A DNA stretch of 43,813 nt, taken from Betaproteobacteria bacterium. Its GTDB lineage: Bacteria; Pseudomonadota; Gammaproteobacteria; Burkholderiales; Burkholderiaceae_C. Where the stretch lies: NCBI GenBank assembly GCA_025358155.1, contig JANYKR010000114.1, forward strand, positions 1-43,813, in the 5' to 3' direction. The notes beneath the pieces are model-generated. The model saw only the letters and a program-made list of their open reading frames with translations. It did no database searches and was not told where the DNA came from. Both the position numbers and the translations under genes were made by a program. Each line of letters opens with the position of its first letter. The first letter of the stretch is position 1. Of the stretch, positions 16,212 to 26,025 are shown piece after piece.

Positions 16212-18524
16212 ATGACTCAGCGTAGCCAGTCGGCCTCGAAGGCGGCGCAGGCCGGGCACACCGTGTTGCAGATGGCCGGCCTTGACCTGGCTGTCGACGT
16301 TTTGCGCGACCGTTGGGGCATTGCGCACATTCGGGCCCGAAGCGACCACGACGCCTTTTTTGCGCAAGGCTATGTGCATGCCCAGGACCGCCTGTGGCAG
16401 ATGGACGCCTGCCGCATGCGCATGGCCGGTTGCTGGTCGCAGTGGGCCGGCCCGTCGGGCATTGCCGGCGACACCCTCGCGCGGCGGCTTGGCGGCAATG
16501 CGGCCTCGCAGCGTGATTGGGCAGCGCTGGGTGAGCCGGCCCGCCTGATGCTGCAAGCCTACAGCGACGGCGTGAACGCCTTTTTGGCCGAACGCCATGC
16601 GCTGCCGATGGAATACCGCCTGCTCGACACAGCGCCCGCAGCCTGGGAGCCCTGGCACTGCATTGCCGTGATGCGCTGGCGCGGGTTTTTGATGGGCTCG
16701 GTCTGGTTCAAACTGTGGCGTGCTGCGGCCTTGCGTGCGATCGGCCCGGCCGAAATCGCCAAACTTCGTTACGACGACGGTGGTGCCGATTTGTTGTGCA
16801 TTCCACCGGGCGAAGACGGCCAGCGCTGGGTCGCCAGCCTGCAAGCGCTGGCACCGGCCATCGAGGCGCTGGCCGTGCTGGGTGCGGCCGATGCCACAGG
16901 GGGAGGCAGCAACAATTGGGCGGTGGCGCCGTCGCGCAGCGCCAGCGGTCGGCCGCTGCTGGCGGGTGACCCGCACCGGGTGTTCGAGATGCCCGGCATG
17001 TATCTGCAAAGCCATTTGGCGGGTGCCAGTTTTGATGCCATCGGCTTGACGGTGCCCGGCGTGCCGGGCTTCCCGCACTTTGCGCACAACGGGCATGTGG
17101 CCTGGTGCGTGACCCACGCCTTTGCCGACATCCACGACCTGTTCATCGAGCAGTTCCAGGACGGCGGTAGCCGCCATCTCACGCCAGGTGGCTGGCAGGA
17201 CTGCCAGGTGCGCCATGAAACCATCCCGGTGCGCGGCGCCGAGCCAGTGCACATCGAGATCATCGAAACCCGGCATGGGCCGGTGATCGCCGGCGCACCC
17301 GCCGCCGGCAGTGCGCTGGTGCTGCGATCGGTACAGTTTGCGCAGACCGATCTGTCATTTGATTGCCTGCCCCGCATGCTGGGCGCGCGCAGCGTGCAGG
17401 GGCTGTTCGACGCCACCCGCGGCTGGGGTCTGATCGACCACAACCTGGTGGCAGCGGACACGCAAGGCCAGATCGGCCATCTGGTACGCGCCGTGGTGCC
17501 GCACCGGCCGCGCCTGAACGGCTGGCTGCCGGTGCCCGGCTGGAGTGGTGCCTACGACTGGGACGGCGAGATTGCCTGGTCCGACATGCCGCGTTGCATC
17601 GACCCGCCCCGAGGCTATCTGGTCACGGCCAACAACCGTTTCGTCGCCGAACAACCGGGTGATCGCCTGTACTTCTGCACCGATTGCCATCCACCCCACC
17701 GGGCCCGCCGGATCGAAGCGCGGCTCGCAGCCTTGCCCGCCGCCACGCTGGACGACATGGCGCAAATCCATGGGGATGTGCACAGCCTGACGGCGCCGGT
17801 GTTCCAGCAGCGACTGCGCGACCTGCCGACACTGGCCGGTGAGGCCGGCCGGCTGCAGGCCTTGATCGCCGGCTGGGACGCCCGGCTGGCCGCCGACTCG
17901 CCAGCCGCTGCGGCCTACACGGTCTGGCGTTGGGAGCTGGCGGCGGTGCTGCTGGAGCGTTCTGGGCTGGCGCAGGTCAGCGCTGATGCACTGGCCCAGG
18001 TGAGCCCCGGCGTGTTGCCGCAGAACCAGCTTTGGTGGGCGCTGCCCCAGCTGGTGCGCGCCAATGACTGCAGCCTGCTCGGCGGGCTCGATTGGGACCA
18101 GGCCTTTGCGCAGGCCTTGCAGCGCGCCGCTCCACGCCTTGATGGCCGCGCCTGGGGCGAAGTGCACCGCGTGGCCTTGGTTCACCCACTGGCAGCCCAG
18201 TTCAACCAGGTGGCAGAAAAGCTCAACCCGCCCGGGGCGGGCATCGGTGGCGACAACGAGACCGTGCTGGCCAACGGCTGCCTGGCCGCCAGTGGCTTGG
18301 CGGCCGTCTACGGCGCGGTGGCGCGCTATGTGTTCGACGTCGGCGCCTGGGACAACTCACGCTGGGTGGTGTTTGCCGGCACCAGCGGTGACCCGGCGAG
18401 CCCCCACTACGCCGATCAGCACCCGGTCTGGGCGGAGGGCCGACTGGTGCCGATGCTCTACGACTGGCAGCTGATTGCCGCTGAGGCAGCGCAGCTCGAT
18501 CGGCAGCGCGCCGAGCCGTCCTGA
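16212..18524 (+). CDS. penicillin-acylase-family Ntn hydrolase, apparently cytoplasmic
   Basis: A 770-aa precursor of the penicillin G acylase/AHL acylase family, which cleaves amide bonds using the N-terminal Ser of the mature beta chain. The self-cleavage site is G232/S233 in GGGSNNWAV, giving an alpha part of about 232 and a beta part of about 538 residues. GVPGFPHFAHNGHVAWCVTH and IGGDNETVLANG match conserved beta-chain regions. Unlike most relatives it has no signal peptide: the N-terminus is polar up to the first strand DVLRDRWGIAHI. GAGG lies seven bases before the ATG. It opens the plus-strand amide cluster. The true acyl substrate is unknown. Confidence 0.88.
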   Translation: MTQRSQSASKAAQAGHTVLQMAGLDLAVDVLRDRWGIAHIRARSDHDAFFAQGYVHAQDRLWQMDACRMRMAGCWSQWAGPSGIAGDTLARRLGGNAASQRDWAALGEPARLMLQAYSDGVNAFLAERHALPMEYRLLDTAPAAWEPWHCIAVMRWRGFLMGSVWFKLWRAAALRAIGPAEIAKLRYDDGGADLLCIPPGEDGQRWVASLQALAPAIEALAVLGAADATGGGSNNWAVAPSRSASGRPLLAGDPHRVFEMPGMYLQSHLAGASFDAIGLTVPGVPGFPHFAHNGHVAWCVTHAFADIHDLFIEQFQDGGSRHLTPGGWQDCQVRHETIPVRGAEPVHIEIIETRHGPVIAGAPAAGSALVLRSVQFAQTDLSFDCLPRMLGARSVQGLFDATRGWGLIDHNLVAADTQGQIGHLVRAVVPHRPRLNGWLPVPGWSGAYDWDGEIAWSDMPRCIDPPRGYLVTANNRFVAEQPGDRLYFCTDCHPPHRARRIEARLAALPAATLDDMAQIHGDVHSLTAPVFQQRLRDLPTLAGEAGRLQALIAGWDARLAADSPAAAAYTVWRWELAAVLLERSGLAQVSADALAQVSPGVLPQNQLWWALPQLVRANDCSLLGGLDWDQAFAQALQRAAPRLDGRAWGEVHRVALVHPLAAQFNQVAEKLNPPGAGIGGDNETVLANGCLAASGLAAVYGAVARYVFDVGAWDNSRWVVFAGTSGDPASPHYADQHPVWAEGRLVPMLYDWQLIAAEAAQLDRQRAEPS

Positions 18525-18535
18525 ACCTGCTGGAC

Positions 18536-18565
18536 TTGCGCTCGTTTGTTGATATATCCTATAAC
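18536..18565 (+). promoter_or_regulatory. possible internal promoter with a GATATATC element
   Basis: TTGCGC (18536-18541), 18 bases, then TATAAC (18560-18565) resembles a sigma-70 promoter upstream of the formamidase-like gene. It overlaps the small palindrome GATATATC (18551-18558). A related ATATCC core occurs between the GntR and acylase starts, so GntR binding at both places is possible. Confidence 0.35.
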
Positions 18566-18592
18566 GGCGATTGACCAGACTGGAGTTTCGCC

Positions 18593-20377
18593 GTGAGTGA
18601 TGCACAGTCCCCGCCGGATGCCAACCTGCCGACCAGCACGCCCGACAGCACGTCCGACAGCACACCCGCCAGCACGCCAAAAAGCGCGGCCTCTGCCGTC
18701 AACTCCTTCGGCCAACGCTCGGCCAGTGACCCCCGCAGCGTGCGCGCCATCAACATCGGCCCGCCCAGCATCGCACCGATGCATGCCGATGGCGGCTGGC
18801 AGGACCGCCGCTGGTACGACGCGCCCCGCAATGACCCGCAATGGCCCGAAGTTCACACCTACACCGACGCCATCTCCTACGACCCGGGCGACAGCGTGGC
18901 CTTCCACAGCAGCACCCACGCCGCGCACTGGACGCTGGAGATCGTGCTCGACGGCCTGAAGCCGCAGACCGTTTTTCGGGCTGAAGCGCTGCCGGGCCAG
19001 TTTCATCCGGTGCCTGCAGAGGCTTACAGCAACGGCTGCGGCTGGCCCGAAAGCCTGCGCTGGGCTGTTCCCGCCGATGCCCGCTCGGGCTTCTACAAGG
19101 TGGTCTCGACCTGTCTGCGGCCCGACGGCGGGCGCTACGTGCAGCACCATTTTTTTGTCGTCCGTCCGACGGCCCGGACGCAGACCGCCAAGCTGCTGAT
19201 GATCCTGCCGACCTCGACCTGGATGGCCTACAACGACTGGGGTGGCGCCAGCAGCTACATCGGCATCGCGGGCAAGGACGGCAACCAGGCCACGCCGGTG
19301 CTCAGCCTGCTGCGGCCCTGGACCCGTGGCATGGTCTGGCTGCCCGAGGGCGCGCCTCGCATCTGCGCCGAACCCGTGCCTGATCCGCTGACCGCACCGC
19401 GCTACCTCCCCAAGGACTGGGCCTGGAGCCACGGTTTTGGCTACTTTTATGCCGCCAGTGGCTGGGCCCAGTACGACCGCCATTTCGTGATCTGGGCCGA
19501 GCGCGAAGGCATTGCCTTCGACATGATCACGCAAACCGATCTGCACTACCGCCCCGAGATCCTGGACCGCTACCGCGCCGTCGTGATCGTCGGTCATGAC
19601 GAGTACTGGAGCCACGACATGCGCACCCGCATCGAGCGCTTTGTCAGCGACGGGGGCAAGCTGGCGCGCTTCGGTGGCAACTTCCTGTGGCAGGTGCGGC
19701 TCGAGGACGACGGCAGGCGCCAGGTTTGCTACAAAGGCCGCGCCCACGCTGAAGACCCGGTGCGCGGTACCGACCAGGCCCACCTGTTGACCAGTGCCTG
19801 GGAGAGCAGGGCCGTCAATTGGCCCGGCGCCACCACCGTCGGGGTCAATGGCTTGCAGGGCATCTACGCCTCCTGGGGCGGTTTTGCGCCGCGCGGCTCC
19901 AAGGGCTTCACGGTCTACCGCGCCGACCACTGGGTCTTTGACGGCACGCAGCTGGGCTATGGCGATATCTTCGGGGCCGAGGCCAATATCTTCTCGTACG
20001 AGGTCGATGGCCTGGACTACACCTTTCGCCACGGTCTGCCCTATCCAACCGGGGAGGACGGCGCGCCGGCCAGTGTGACGATCCTGGCGATGACGCCGGC
20101 CATGAAGGCTGAATCGATGTTTGCCGAAGAAGGCTATCGCTACTACCTCGGTGAAAACGACCTGCGTGGCGCAGCGGTGTCGCTCTACGGCGACCAGTCG
20201 CCCGAATCACTCGACAAGGCGCGCTATGGCTCGGGCATGCTGGTGCACATGCCGCGCGGCAAGGGCGAAGTGATCACGGCCGGCACCTGCGAATGGGTGA
20301 TGGGCCTGAAGCGCAATGAATTCTTCACCACCCAAATTACCCGCAACGTGCTCGATCGCTTCACGGCTGAAAGCTGA
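18593..20377 (+). CDS. N,N-dimethylformamidase large-subunit-like protein
   Basis: A 594-aa protein starting at GTG with GGAG seven bases upstream. After a Ser/Thr/Pro-rich leader of about 45 residues comes a beta-rich part, then a region like the C-terminal part of the dimethylformamidase beta subunit: YNDWGGASSYIG, FDMITQTDLHYRPEIL, VVIVGHDEYWSHDMR (Y338), GGKLARFGGNFLW (to residue 366). The known enzyme uses a mononuclear Fe held by two Tyr and one Glu. One Tyr is plausible as Y338, but the GGNGFYW-type motif here reads GGNFLWQ, so the second Tyr seems lost. No gene for the small alpha subunit is present. It probably hydrolyses an amide, but this is not certain. Confidence 0.75.
   Translation: MSDAQSPPDANLPTSTPDSTSDSTPASTPKSAASAVNSFGQRSASDPRSVRAINIGPPSIAPMHADGGWQDRRWYDAPRNDPQWPEVHTYTDAISYDPGDSVAFHSSTHAAHWTLEIVLDGLKPQTVFRAEALPGQFHPVPAEAYSNGCGWPESLRWAVPADARSGFYKVVSTCLRPDGGRYVQHHFFVVRPTARTQTAKLLMILPTSTWMAYNDWGGASSYIGIAGKDGNQATPVLSLLRPWTRGMVWLPEGAPRICAEPVPDPLTAPRYLPKDWAWSHGFGYFYAASGWAQYDRHFVIWAEREGIAFDMITQTDLHYRPEILDRYRAVVIVGHDEYWSHDMRTRIERFVSDGGKLARFGGNFLWQVRLEDDGRRQVCYKGRAHAEDPVRGTDQAHLLTSAWESRAVNWPGATTVGVNGLQGIYASWGGFAPRGSKGFTVYRADHWVFDGTQLGYGDIFGAEANIFSYEVDGLDYTFRHGLPYPTGEDGAPASVTILAMTPAMKAESMFAEEGYRYYLGENDLRGAAVSLYGDQSPESLDKARYGSGMLVHMPRGKGEVITAGTCEWVMGLKRNEFFTTQITRNVLDRFTAES
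18629..18676. repeat. four-copy 12-bp repeat in the formamidase-like leader
   Basis: Four units of the type CCCGACAGCACG encode the TSTPDSTSDSTPASTP stretch near the protein's N-terminus. Units differ by one or two bases, and copy changes would not shift the frame. Confidence 0.75.
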
Positions 20378-20464
20378 ACTCGCAGCGGTCACACGCCAGG
20401 CAGACCCGCCGCACTGCAGCCGAGCAAGCCTGTCCTTTCACCTGCTTTTTTCTCTGGAGCCCAC

Positions 20465-22057
20465 ATGCTCAAGACCTCCTGCATCAGCCCCACCCGCGTC
20501 ATCCCATTGCGCATCCGCCAGTTGATCCGTGTCGCCGCAGTCGCGGCTGCAATCGGCGCCGTGGCCATTGCGCCGGTGCATGCCGAGCAAAAGAAGGGCG
20601 GGCAGCTGCGCTATGCCTACGTGTCCGGACCTGGCACGCTGGACCCGTATGTGTCGAGCAGCGCTGTCGAGCTGGAGGTGATACACCACCTCTACGACAG
20701 CTTCATCGCTGTGGGCGAGCACTACGAGACACGGCCGATGATTGCCTCGGGCTTCGAGGTCAGCGACAGCGCCAAGACCTTCACCTTCAAGGTTCGCAAA
20801 GGGGTGCGTTTCCACGACGGCAGCCTGCTGACCTCGGCCGATGTGCTGGCATCTTTTGAGCGGTACCGCAAGATCAGCCCGAATGCGGTGATCTTCAGTG
20901 ATGTTGCAAGTGCCACGGCGCCGAACCCGGAAACCTTCATCGTCAAGCTGAACAAGACCAATTCGGTCTTCATCGACATCCTGAAAAGCCCGGTCTACCC
21001 GTTTGTGATCCTGCCGGCGTCGCAAAAGGACAAGCCGGCGCGCGGCATAGACATCATCGGCACCGGCCCCTACAAACTGGGTGAATGGTCCAAGGACAGC
21101 CACCTGGTGATCGAACGCTTTGACGGCTACTCGGTCAACGAGGCCTACAAGGAGCGTGACGGCTACGCCGGCAGGCGCATTGCCTACATCGACTCGATCC
21201 GCTACCGCTTCATCCCGGAGGCCAATGCCCGCATTGCCGCGCTGCAATCGGGTGATGTCGACGTGGCCGCGGGCATCCCGCCCGAGCTGGCCAAGCGCTT
21301 TGCCGCCAATCCTGAGATCGAGATTCAGACGGTGTTTCCGTACTGCATGCAGGTGTTCATCGTCAACAGCGCGCAGGGCCCGACCGCCAATGCCAAGGTC
21401 CGCCAGGCGATCGATGCGGTGGTCGATGTCGACGAGATCATGACCGCCACCGGTGCGGTGGCCAAGCGCAACCACTCGCTGGTCTATGCCACAAGCCCGT
21501 ACTACCAGGGCGACAAGATGAAGGCCTACTACGACCAGAAGAGCCCCGACAAGGCCAAGAAGCTGCTCAGCGAGGCCGGCTACAAGGGCGAGCCCATCAC
21601 CTTGCAGAGCACGGCGCAGTACCCGAACTTCCGCACCGCCATCCTGGTGCTGGCCGAGCAGATGAAGGCCGCCGGCATGAACGTGAAGGTCGACGTGGTC
21701 GACTGGACCACCAATGCCAGCAACATGCAGCGCGGCACCGGCACCTGGAACGTCTCGACCACCGGCTTCTGCTCCAACCCGCTGCTGGGGCCGCAACAGT
21801 GGCGCACCATGTTCTACACCTTCCCGCAGGTCAAGAACGATGCGGTGCTCGACGGCGCCTACGACAAGTTCTACGGCGCACTCGACGAAGCCTCGCGCAA
21901 GTCAGCCTGGGACGTGATCGAGAAGCAGGTGCTCGAGCAGGCCTACATGATCAAGATCATGGACACCGGCACGCTCAACGCCTTCAACAAGAAGCGCGTC
22001 GAGAACTTTGCCGGCTTCACGCTGCCGCGCTTCTGGGGCGTGAGCATCAAGCCCTGA
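20465..22057 (+). CDS. ABC transporter substrate-binding protein, peptide/nickel family
   Basis: A 530-aa periplasmic solute-binding protein of SBP family 5. The N-terminus has basic residues, a hydrophobic Ala/Val core (IRVAAVAAAIGAVAIAP) and a cleavage-type VHA-EQ end at about residue 40. Family motifs are ALDP-like TLDPYVSSS, GVRFHDGSLLTSADV, IIGTGPYKLGEW and DVDEIMTATGA. GGAG precedes the ATG. It would capture the substrate for the two permeases and two ATPases that follow. No lipobox Cys is seen at the cleavage site, so it is probably soluble in the periplasm. Confidence 0.92.
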   Translation: MLKTSCISPTRVIPLRIRQLIRVAAVAAAIGAVAIAPVHAEQKKGGQLRYAYVSGPGTLDPYVSSSAVELEVIHHLYDSFIAVGEHYETRPMIASGFEVSDSAKTFTFKVRKGVRFHDGSLLTSADVLASFERYRKISPNAVIFSDVASATAPNPETFIVKLNKTNSVFIDILKSPVYPFVILPASQKDKPARGIDIIGTGPYKLGEWSKDSHLVIERFDGYSVNEAYKERDGYAGRRIAYIDSIRYRFIPEANARIAALQSGDVDVAAGIPPELAKRFAANPEIEIQTVFPYCMQVFIVNSAQGPTANAKVRQAIDAVVDVDEIMTATGAVAKRNHSLVYATSPYYQGDKMKAYYDQKSPDKAKKLLSEAGYKGEPITLQSTAQYPNFRTAILVLAEQMKAAGMNVKVDVVDWTTNASNMQRGTGTWNVSTTGFCSNPLLGPQQWRTMFYTFPQVKNDAVLDGAYDKFYGALDEASRKSAWDVIEKQVLEQAYMIKIMDTGTLNAFNKKRVENFAGFTLPRFWGVSIKP

Positions 22058-22067
22058 AGCCGCGCCG

Positions 22068-23009
22068 GTGCGCAAGGTCGCCTTCCGGCTGCTGCAGGCC
22101 CTGCCGGTGCTGTTGCTGGTGGCAGTGCTTACCTTCGTGCTGATGCACATGCTGCCGGGCGATCCGGCGGTGGTCATCGCCGGGCCGGACGCCACGCCTG
22201 AGGCCGTTGATCGTCTGCGCCATCAGCTCGGACTGGATCGTCCGCTCTGGGAGCAGCTGATCCAGTGGTTGTCGCACCTGGGGCGCGGTGATTTTGGCCA
22301 GTCGCTGATGCTCAACCAAGGCGTCTTCTCGGCCTTTCTGGAACGGGTGCCGGTGACCCTGTCACTGGCCCTGCTGGCCTTTGCGATCACGATCCCGGTT
22401 GGCGTGGTGCTCGGCATCGTGGCGGCCTACCACCGCAACCGCTGGATCGACTCGGTGGTGATGGGCATCGCCTTGATCGGGGTGTCGGTGCCCAGCTTCT
22501 GGATCGCCATCATTTCGGTGATCGTGTTTTCGGTCGAGCTGCGCTGGCTGCCGTCGTCGGGTTACGCGCCCTTGTCCCAGGGATTCACGCCCTGGCTGCT
22601 GTCACTGCTGCAACCCGCCGCGATCCTGGCGCTGTTCCAGATCGGCTACCTGGCGCGTATGACGCGGTCGAGCATGCTCGACGTGCTCGACCAGGACTTC
22701 ATCCGCACCGCACGCGCCAAGGGCCTGAGTGAATGGATGACGGTGGGCAAACATGCGTTTCGCAATGCGCTGATGTCGGTGGTCACGGTCAGCGGCATCA
22801 TCTTGTCCTTGTTGATCGGCGGCTCGGTCGTCATCGAGCAGGTGTTTGCGCTGCCCGGCATCGGCCGGCTGGTGGTGCAGGGCATCATGGCACGCGACTA
22901 CCCGCTGATCCAGGGGACGATGCTGCTGCTCGGCTTCTCGTTCGTGGTCATCAATGTGCTGGTGGACCTGGCCTACACGCTGGTGGACCCCCGCGTGCGC
23001 TATGACTGA
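22068..23009 (+). CDS. ABC transporter permease, DppB type
   Basis: A 313-aa inner-membrane permease starting at GTG, ten bases after the stop of the binding-protein gene. It has the N-terminal membrane segment plus LPGDPA signature of DppB/OppB proteins, about six membrane segments, and the cytoplasmic EAA-like loop [20 protein letters not shown] that docks the ATPase. The TGA overlaps the start of the second permease gene by eight bases. It forms the heterodimeric channel with the next protein. Confidence 0.92.
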   Translation: MRKVAFRLLQALPVLLLVAVLTFVLMHMLPGDPAVVIAGPDATPEAVDRLRHQLGLDRPLWEQLIQWLSHLGRGDFGQSLMLNQGVFSAFLERVPVTLSLALLAFAITIPVGVVLGIVAAYHRNRWIDSVVMGIALIGVSVPSFWIAIISVIVFSVELRWLPSSGYAPLSQGFTPWLLSLLQPAAILALFQIGYLARMTRSSMLDVLDQDFIRTARAKGLSEWMTVGKHAFRNALMSVVTVSGIILSLLIGGSVVIEQVFALPGIGRLVVQGIMARDYPLIQGTMLLLGFSFVVINVLVDLAYTLVDPRVRYD

Positions 23010-23916
23010 CGCCGCCGTGTTGCGTGCCGGCATGGCCGCTGCCACGCCCGTCGCGGCGGAACAGGTGCTGGCGCCGCGCCGCCGCTTCCCGCTGCTGCGC
23101 AAGCTGCTGCGGCACCGCTCGTTCATGATCGGTCTGGTCATCGTCTGCCTGCTGGTGACTGCCGCCATCGTCGGGCCCTGGTTGACCGGGCTGGACCCCA
23201 CCGCGATGCGCATGCGCAACCGTTTCAAGCCGCCCGGGCCGGGTTTGTGGTTTGGCGCTGACCAGTTTGGCCGCGATGTGCTGACCCGGGTGCTGCACGG
23301 CGCGCGGCTGTCGCTGTTCATCGGCCTGTCAGTGGCGCTGCTGTCGGGCGGGGTGGGCACGATGATCGGCATCACCGCGGGCTACTTCAGGCACCTGGAC
23401 GCGGTGCTGATGCGCAGCATGGACGCCTTGCTGGCCTTTCCGGCGATTCTGCTGGCCATCGGCATCAGTGCCGCCTTGGGGCCGCAGGCCACCAGCGTGA
23501 TCGTGGCGCTGAGCGTGGCCTATGTGCCGCGCACCGCCCGCATCACCCGTGCATCGACGCTGGTGATCCGCGAGATGGAATATGTCGAGGCCGCGCGCTT
23601 GTCGGGTGCCAGCCATGTGCGCATGATCTTGCGCCACATCCTGCCCAATTGCATGGGCCCGCTGGTGGTGCAACTGACCTTTGTGTTTGCCTACGCGATC
23701 CTGGCCGAGGCGGCGTTGAGCTTTCTGGGCATCGGCCCGCCGCCGCCGGCACCGAGCTGGGGCAACATCATTGCCGAGGGGCGTGATTTCTCGATCGAGG
23801 CCTGGTGGATCATGTTGTTCCCCGGCGTGGCCATCAGCCTGGCGGCGCTCGGCATGAACCTGCTGGGCGACGGGTTGCGCGATGTGCTCGATCCGCGCCT
23901 GAAAGTGGAAACCTGA
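23002..23916 (+). CDS. ABC transporter permease, DppC type
   Basis: A 304-aa inner-membrane permease. The ATG at 23002 lies within the last codons of the DppB-type gene; an earlier in-frame ATG has no conserved sequence after it. It has the N-terminal segment found in DppC/OppC proteins, [19 protein letters not shown], the EAA loop [24 protein letters not shown] and [16 protein letters not shown], all typical. The stop is directly abutted by the ATG of the first ATPase gene. Confidence 0.92.
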   Translation: MTDAAVLRAGMAAATPVAAEQVLAPRRRFPLLRKLLRHRSFMIGLVIVCLLVTAAIVGPWLTGLDPTAMRMRNRFKPPGPGLWFGADQFGRDVLTRVLHGARLSLFIGLSVALLSGGVGTMIGITAGYFRHLDAVLMRSMDALLAFPAILLAIGISAALGPQATSVIVALSVAYVPRTARITRASTLVIREMEYVEAARLSGASHVRMILRHILPNCMGPLVVQLTFVFAYAILAEAALSFLGIGPPPPAPSWGNIIAEGRDFSIEAWWIMLFPGVAISLAALGMNLLGDGLRDVLDPRLKVET

Positions 23917-24915
23917 ATGGCCGCCGCCGCCCCGGTGTTGTCGGTCCAGGACCTGAGCGTCGAGTTTCATGGCGACGGCGGCTGGTTGACCGCCATCCGC
24001 AACGTCAGCTTCGACATCGGCCCGCGTGAGTGCCTGGGCATCGTGGGCGAGTCCGGCAGCGGCAAGAGTGTCAGCGCGCTGTCGATCCTGCGGCTGCATG
24101 CGCGCACCACCAGCCGGGTGCCCAGCGGGCGCATCTTGTTTGGCGGTCGCGACCTGCTGACCCTGCCCGAGCGCGAACTGCGGCGCATCCGGGGTGCCGA
24201 GATCGCGATGATTTTTCAGGACCCGATGTCGTCGCTAAACCCGGTGCTGACGATTGCCGATCAGATCATGGAGCCGCTGCGGCTGCACCAGGGGCTGGAC
24301 CGCGCTGCTGCGCGCCAGCGCGCGATCGCGCTACTCGACCTGGTGCGCATCCCCGACGCAGGCCGCCGCATCGACGACTACCCCCACCGGCTGTCTGGCG
24401 GCATGCGCCAACGGGTGGTGATCGCCATCGCCATTGCCTGCCAGCCCAAACTGCTGATCGCCGATGAGCCGACCACCGCGCTGGACGTCACGATCCAGTC
24501 GCAGATCCTGCAACTGCTCAAGGACCTGCAGGCCGAGCTCGACATGTCGGTGGCGCTGATCACGCACGACATGGGCGTGATTGCGCAGTTTGCCGACCGC
24601 GTCATCGTGATGTACGCCGGGCAGGTGATCGAGTCGGCACCGGTGCTGCCCTTGTTTGACCAACCGATGCACCCCTACACAAACGGTTTGCTGGCCGCCA
24701 TTCCACGGCTCGAAGGCGTGCCCGGCCGCTTGAGCTCGATTCCCGGCAGCATCCCGGACCCGGCACAGCAGATCGCCGGCTGCCGCTTCAACCCACGCTG
24801 CCCTGAGGCCTTGCCAGCCTGTCGGCAGCGGGCGCCCGACCTGGCGCCGGCCGGCACCGGGCGGCTCAGCCGCTTCCCGCCGCGCCTGTCGAACCTCGTT
24901 CACAACGCCCCATGA
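23917..24915 (+). CDS. ABC transporter ATP-binding protein, DppD type
   Basis: A 332-aa cytoplasmic ATPase. Walker A is GESGSGKS near residue 45, the Q-loop lies in [12 protein letters not shown], the signature is LSGGMRQRV, Walker B is [12 protein letters not shown] and the switch His lies in ITHDMG. The C-terminal extension with four Cys ([17 protein letters not shown]) is the oligopeptide-transporter C-terminal domain, whose Cys can hold an iron-sulfur cluster. It starts immediately after the DppC-type stop and overlaps the next gene by ATGA. Confidence 0.93.
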   Translation: MAAAAPVLSVQDLSVEFHGDGGWLTAIRNVSFDIGPRECLGIVGESGSGKSVSALSILRLHARTTSRVPSGRILFGGRDLLTLPERELRRIRGAEIAMIFQDPMSSLNPVLTIADQIMEPLRLHQGLDRAAARQRAIALLDLVRIPDAGRRIDDYPHRLSGGMRQRVVIAIAIACQPKLLIADEPTTALDVTIQSQILQLLKDLQAELDMSVALITHDMGVIAQFADRVIVMYAGQVIESAPVLPLFDQPMHPYTNGLLAAIPRLEGVPGRLSSIPGSIPDPAQQIAGCRFNPRCPEALPACRQRAPDLAPAGTGRLSRFPPRLSNLVHNAP

Positions 24916-25934
24916 CGCATGACGCCAAGCAAGCGCAGCCCGCCGCAGCCGCAGCGACCCCTGTCGTTTCGGTCCGGGATCTGGCCAAGACCTTCACCTT
25001 GAAACGCCGCGCCGGCGGTGGCGCACGCAGTCTGCGTGCCGTGCGGGATGTCAGCTTCGACATCGGCCACGGCGAGACGCTCGGCCTGGTGGGTGAATCG
25101 GGGTCGGGCAAATCGACCACCGGTCGCATGCTGGTGGGCCTGATCCCGGCCACTTCGGGCAGCGTGCACTTGTTTGGTCAAGCCCTGACCGGCCAGCACG
25201 CCTCGGCGGTGGCCGCGCGGCTGCGCCAGCGTGTGCAGTTCGTTTTTCAGGACCCGCAGGGCTCGCTGGATCCGCGCATGCGCATCGGCGACGCCATTGC
25301 CGAGCCGATCGACGTGGCGGGCGGCACCAGCCGCCATGACCGGCAAAAGCGCGTCGAGCACTTGCTCGACACGGTCGGCCTGCCGCGCTCCTGCGGTGAG
25401 CGTTTTCCGCATGAATTTTCAGGCGGCCAACGCCAGCGCATCGGCATTGCGCGCGCGCTGGCGCTGCAGCCCGAGTTCATCGTCTGTGACGAGCCGGTCT
25501 CAGCGCTCGACGTCTCGCTGCAGGCCCAGATCATCAACCTGCTGCAGGACCTGCAGCAGGCTTTTGGCCTGAGCTATCTCTTCATTGCCCACGATCTGGC
25601 CGTGGTGCGCAACATCTCGCACCGGGTGGCCGTGATGTATGCCGGCGCGATAGTGGAGATCGCCCCGCGCGACGCGCTCTACGCGTCGCCCAGGCATCCC
25701 TACACCCAGACCCTGCTCGATGCGGTGCCGCGCCCCGATCCGCGGCACCGCGCCCGGGCCCAGGTGCGCGGCGAGCTGCCCAGCCTGCTGAGCCCGCCAT
25801 CGGGCTGCATGTTCCACACCCGCTGCCCCCATGCCTTCGAGCGTTGCCGACAAGAATCTCCGGCACTGCAAACACTGGCGCCCGGCCACACCGTGGCCTG
25901 CCATCTCTATGCCAACGGCTTGCCCGGAGCTTGA
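24912..25934 (+). CDS. ABC transporter ATP-binding protein, DppF type
   Basis: A 340-aa ATPase that pairs with the preceding one. Walker A is GESGSGKST, the Q-loop FVFQDPQGSLDPRM, the signature FSGGQRQRIG, Walker B FIVCDEPVSALD, and the switch His is in FIAHDLAV. The C-terminal oligopeptide-transporter domain has SGCMFHTRCPHAFERC. The N-terminal linker KTFTLKRRAGGGARSLRAV replaces the shorter form in some relatives. The ATGA overlap with the upstream gene implies coupled translation. It completes a five-gene importer. Confidence 0.93.
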   Translation: MTHDAKQAQPAAAAATPVVSVRDLAKTFTLKRRAGGGARSLRAVRDVSFDIGHGETLGLVGESGSGKSTTGRMLVGLIPATSGSVHLFGQALTGQHASAVAARLRQRVQFVFQDPQGSLDPRMRIGDAIAEPIDVAGGTSRHDRQKRVEHLLDTVGLPRSCGERFPHEFSGGQRQRIGIARALALQPEFIVCDEPVSALDVSLQAQIINLLQDLQQAFGLSYLFIAHDLAVVRNISHRVAVMYAGAIVEIAPRDALYASPRHPYTQTLLDAVPRPDPRHRARAQVRGELPSLLSPPSGCMFHTRCPHAFERCRQESPALQTLAPGHTVACHLYANGLPGA

Positions 25935-26025
25935 CGGCGCAGACAGCGCAACTCGGGTCGCGACGGAAGACCCCCCACGCCAATGAACTTTCATCCCTCC
26001 ATTCCACGCTGTCCAGGAGCAAGAC

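Noticed and set aside
16170-17276. N-terminal extension of the GntR frame through the acylase gene
   Set aside because: The real GntR start is at 16169. The extension is antisense to the acylase and has no regulator sequence.
18458-20032. 524-codon minus-strand frame opposite the formamidase-like gene
   Set aside because: Low-complexity Val/Gly/Ala shadow without motifs.
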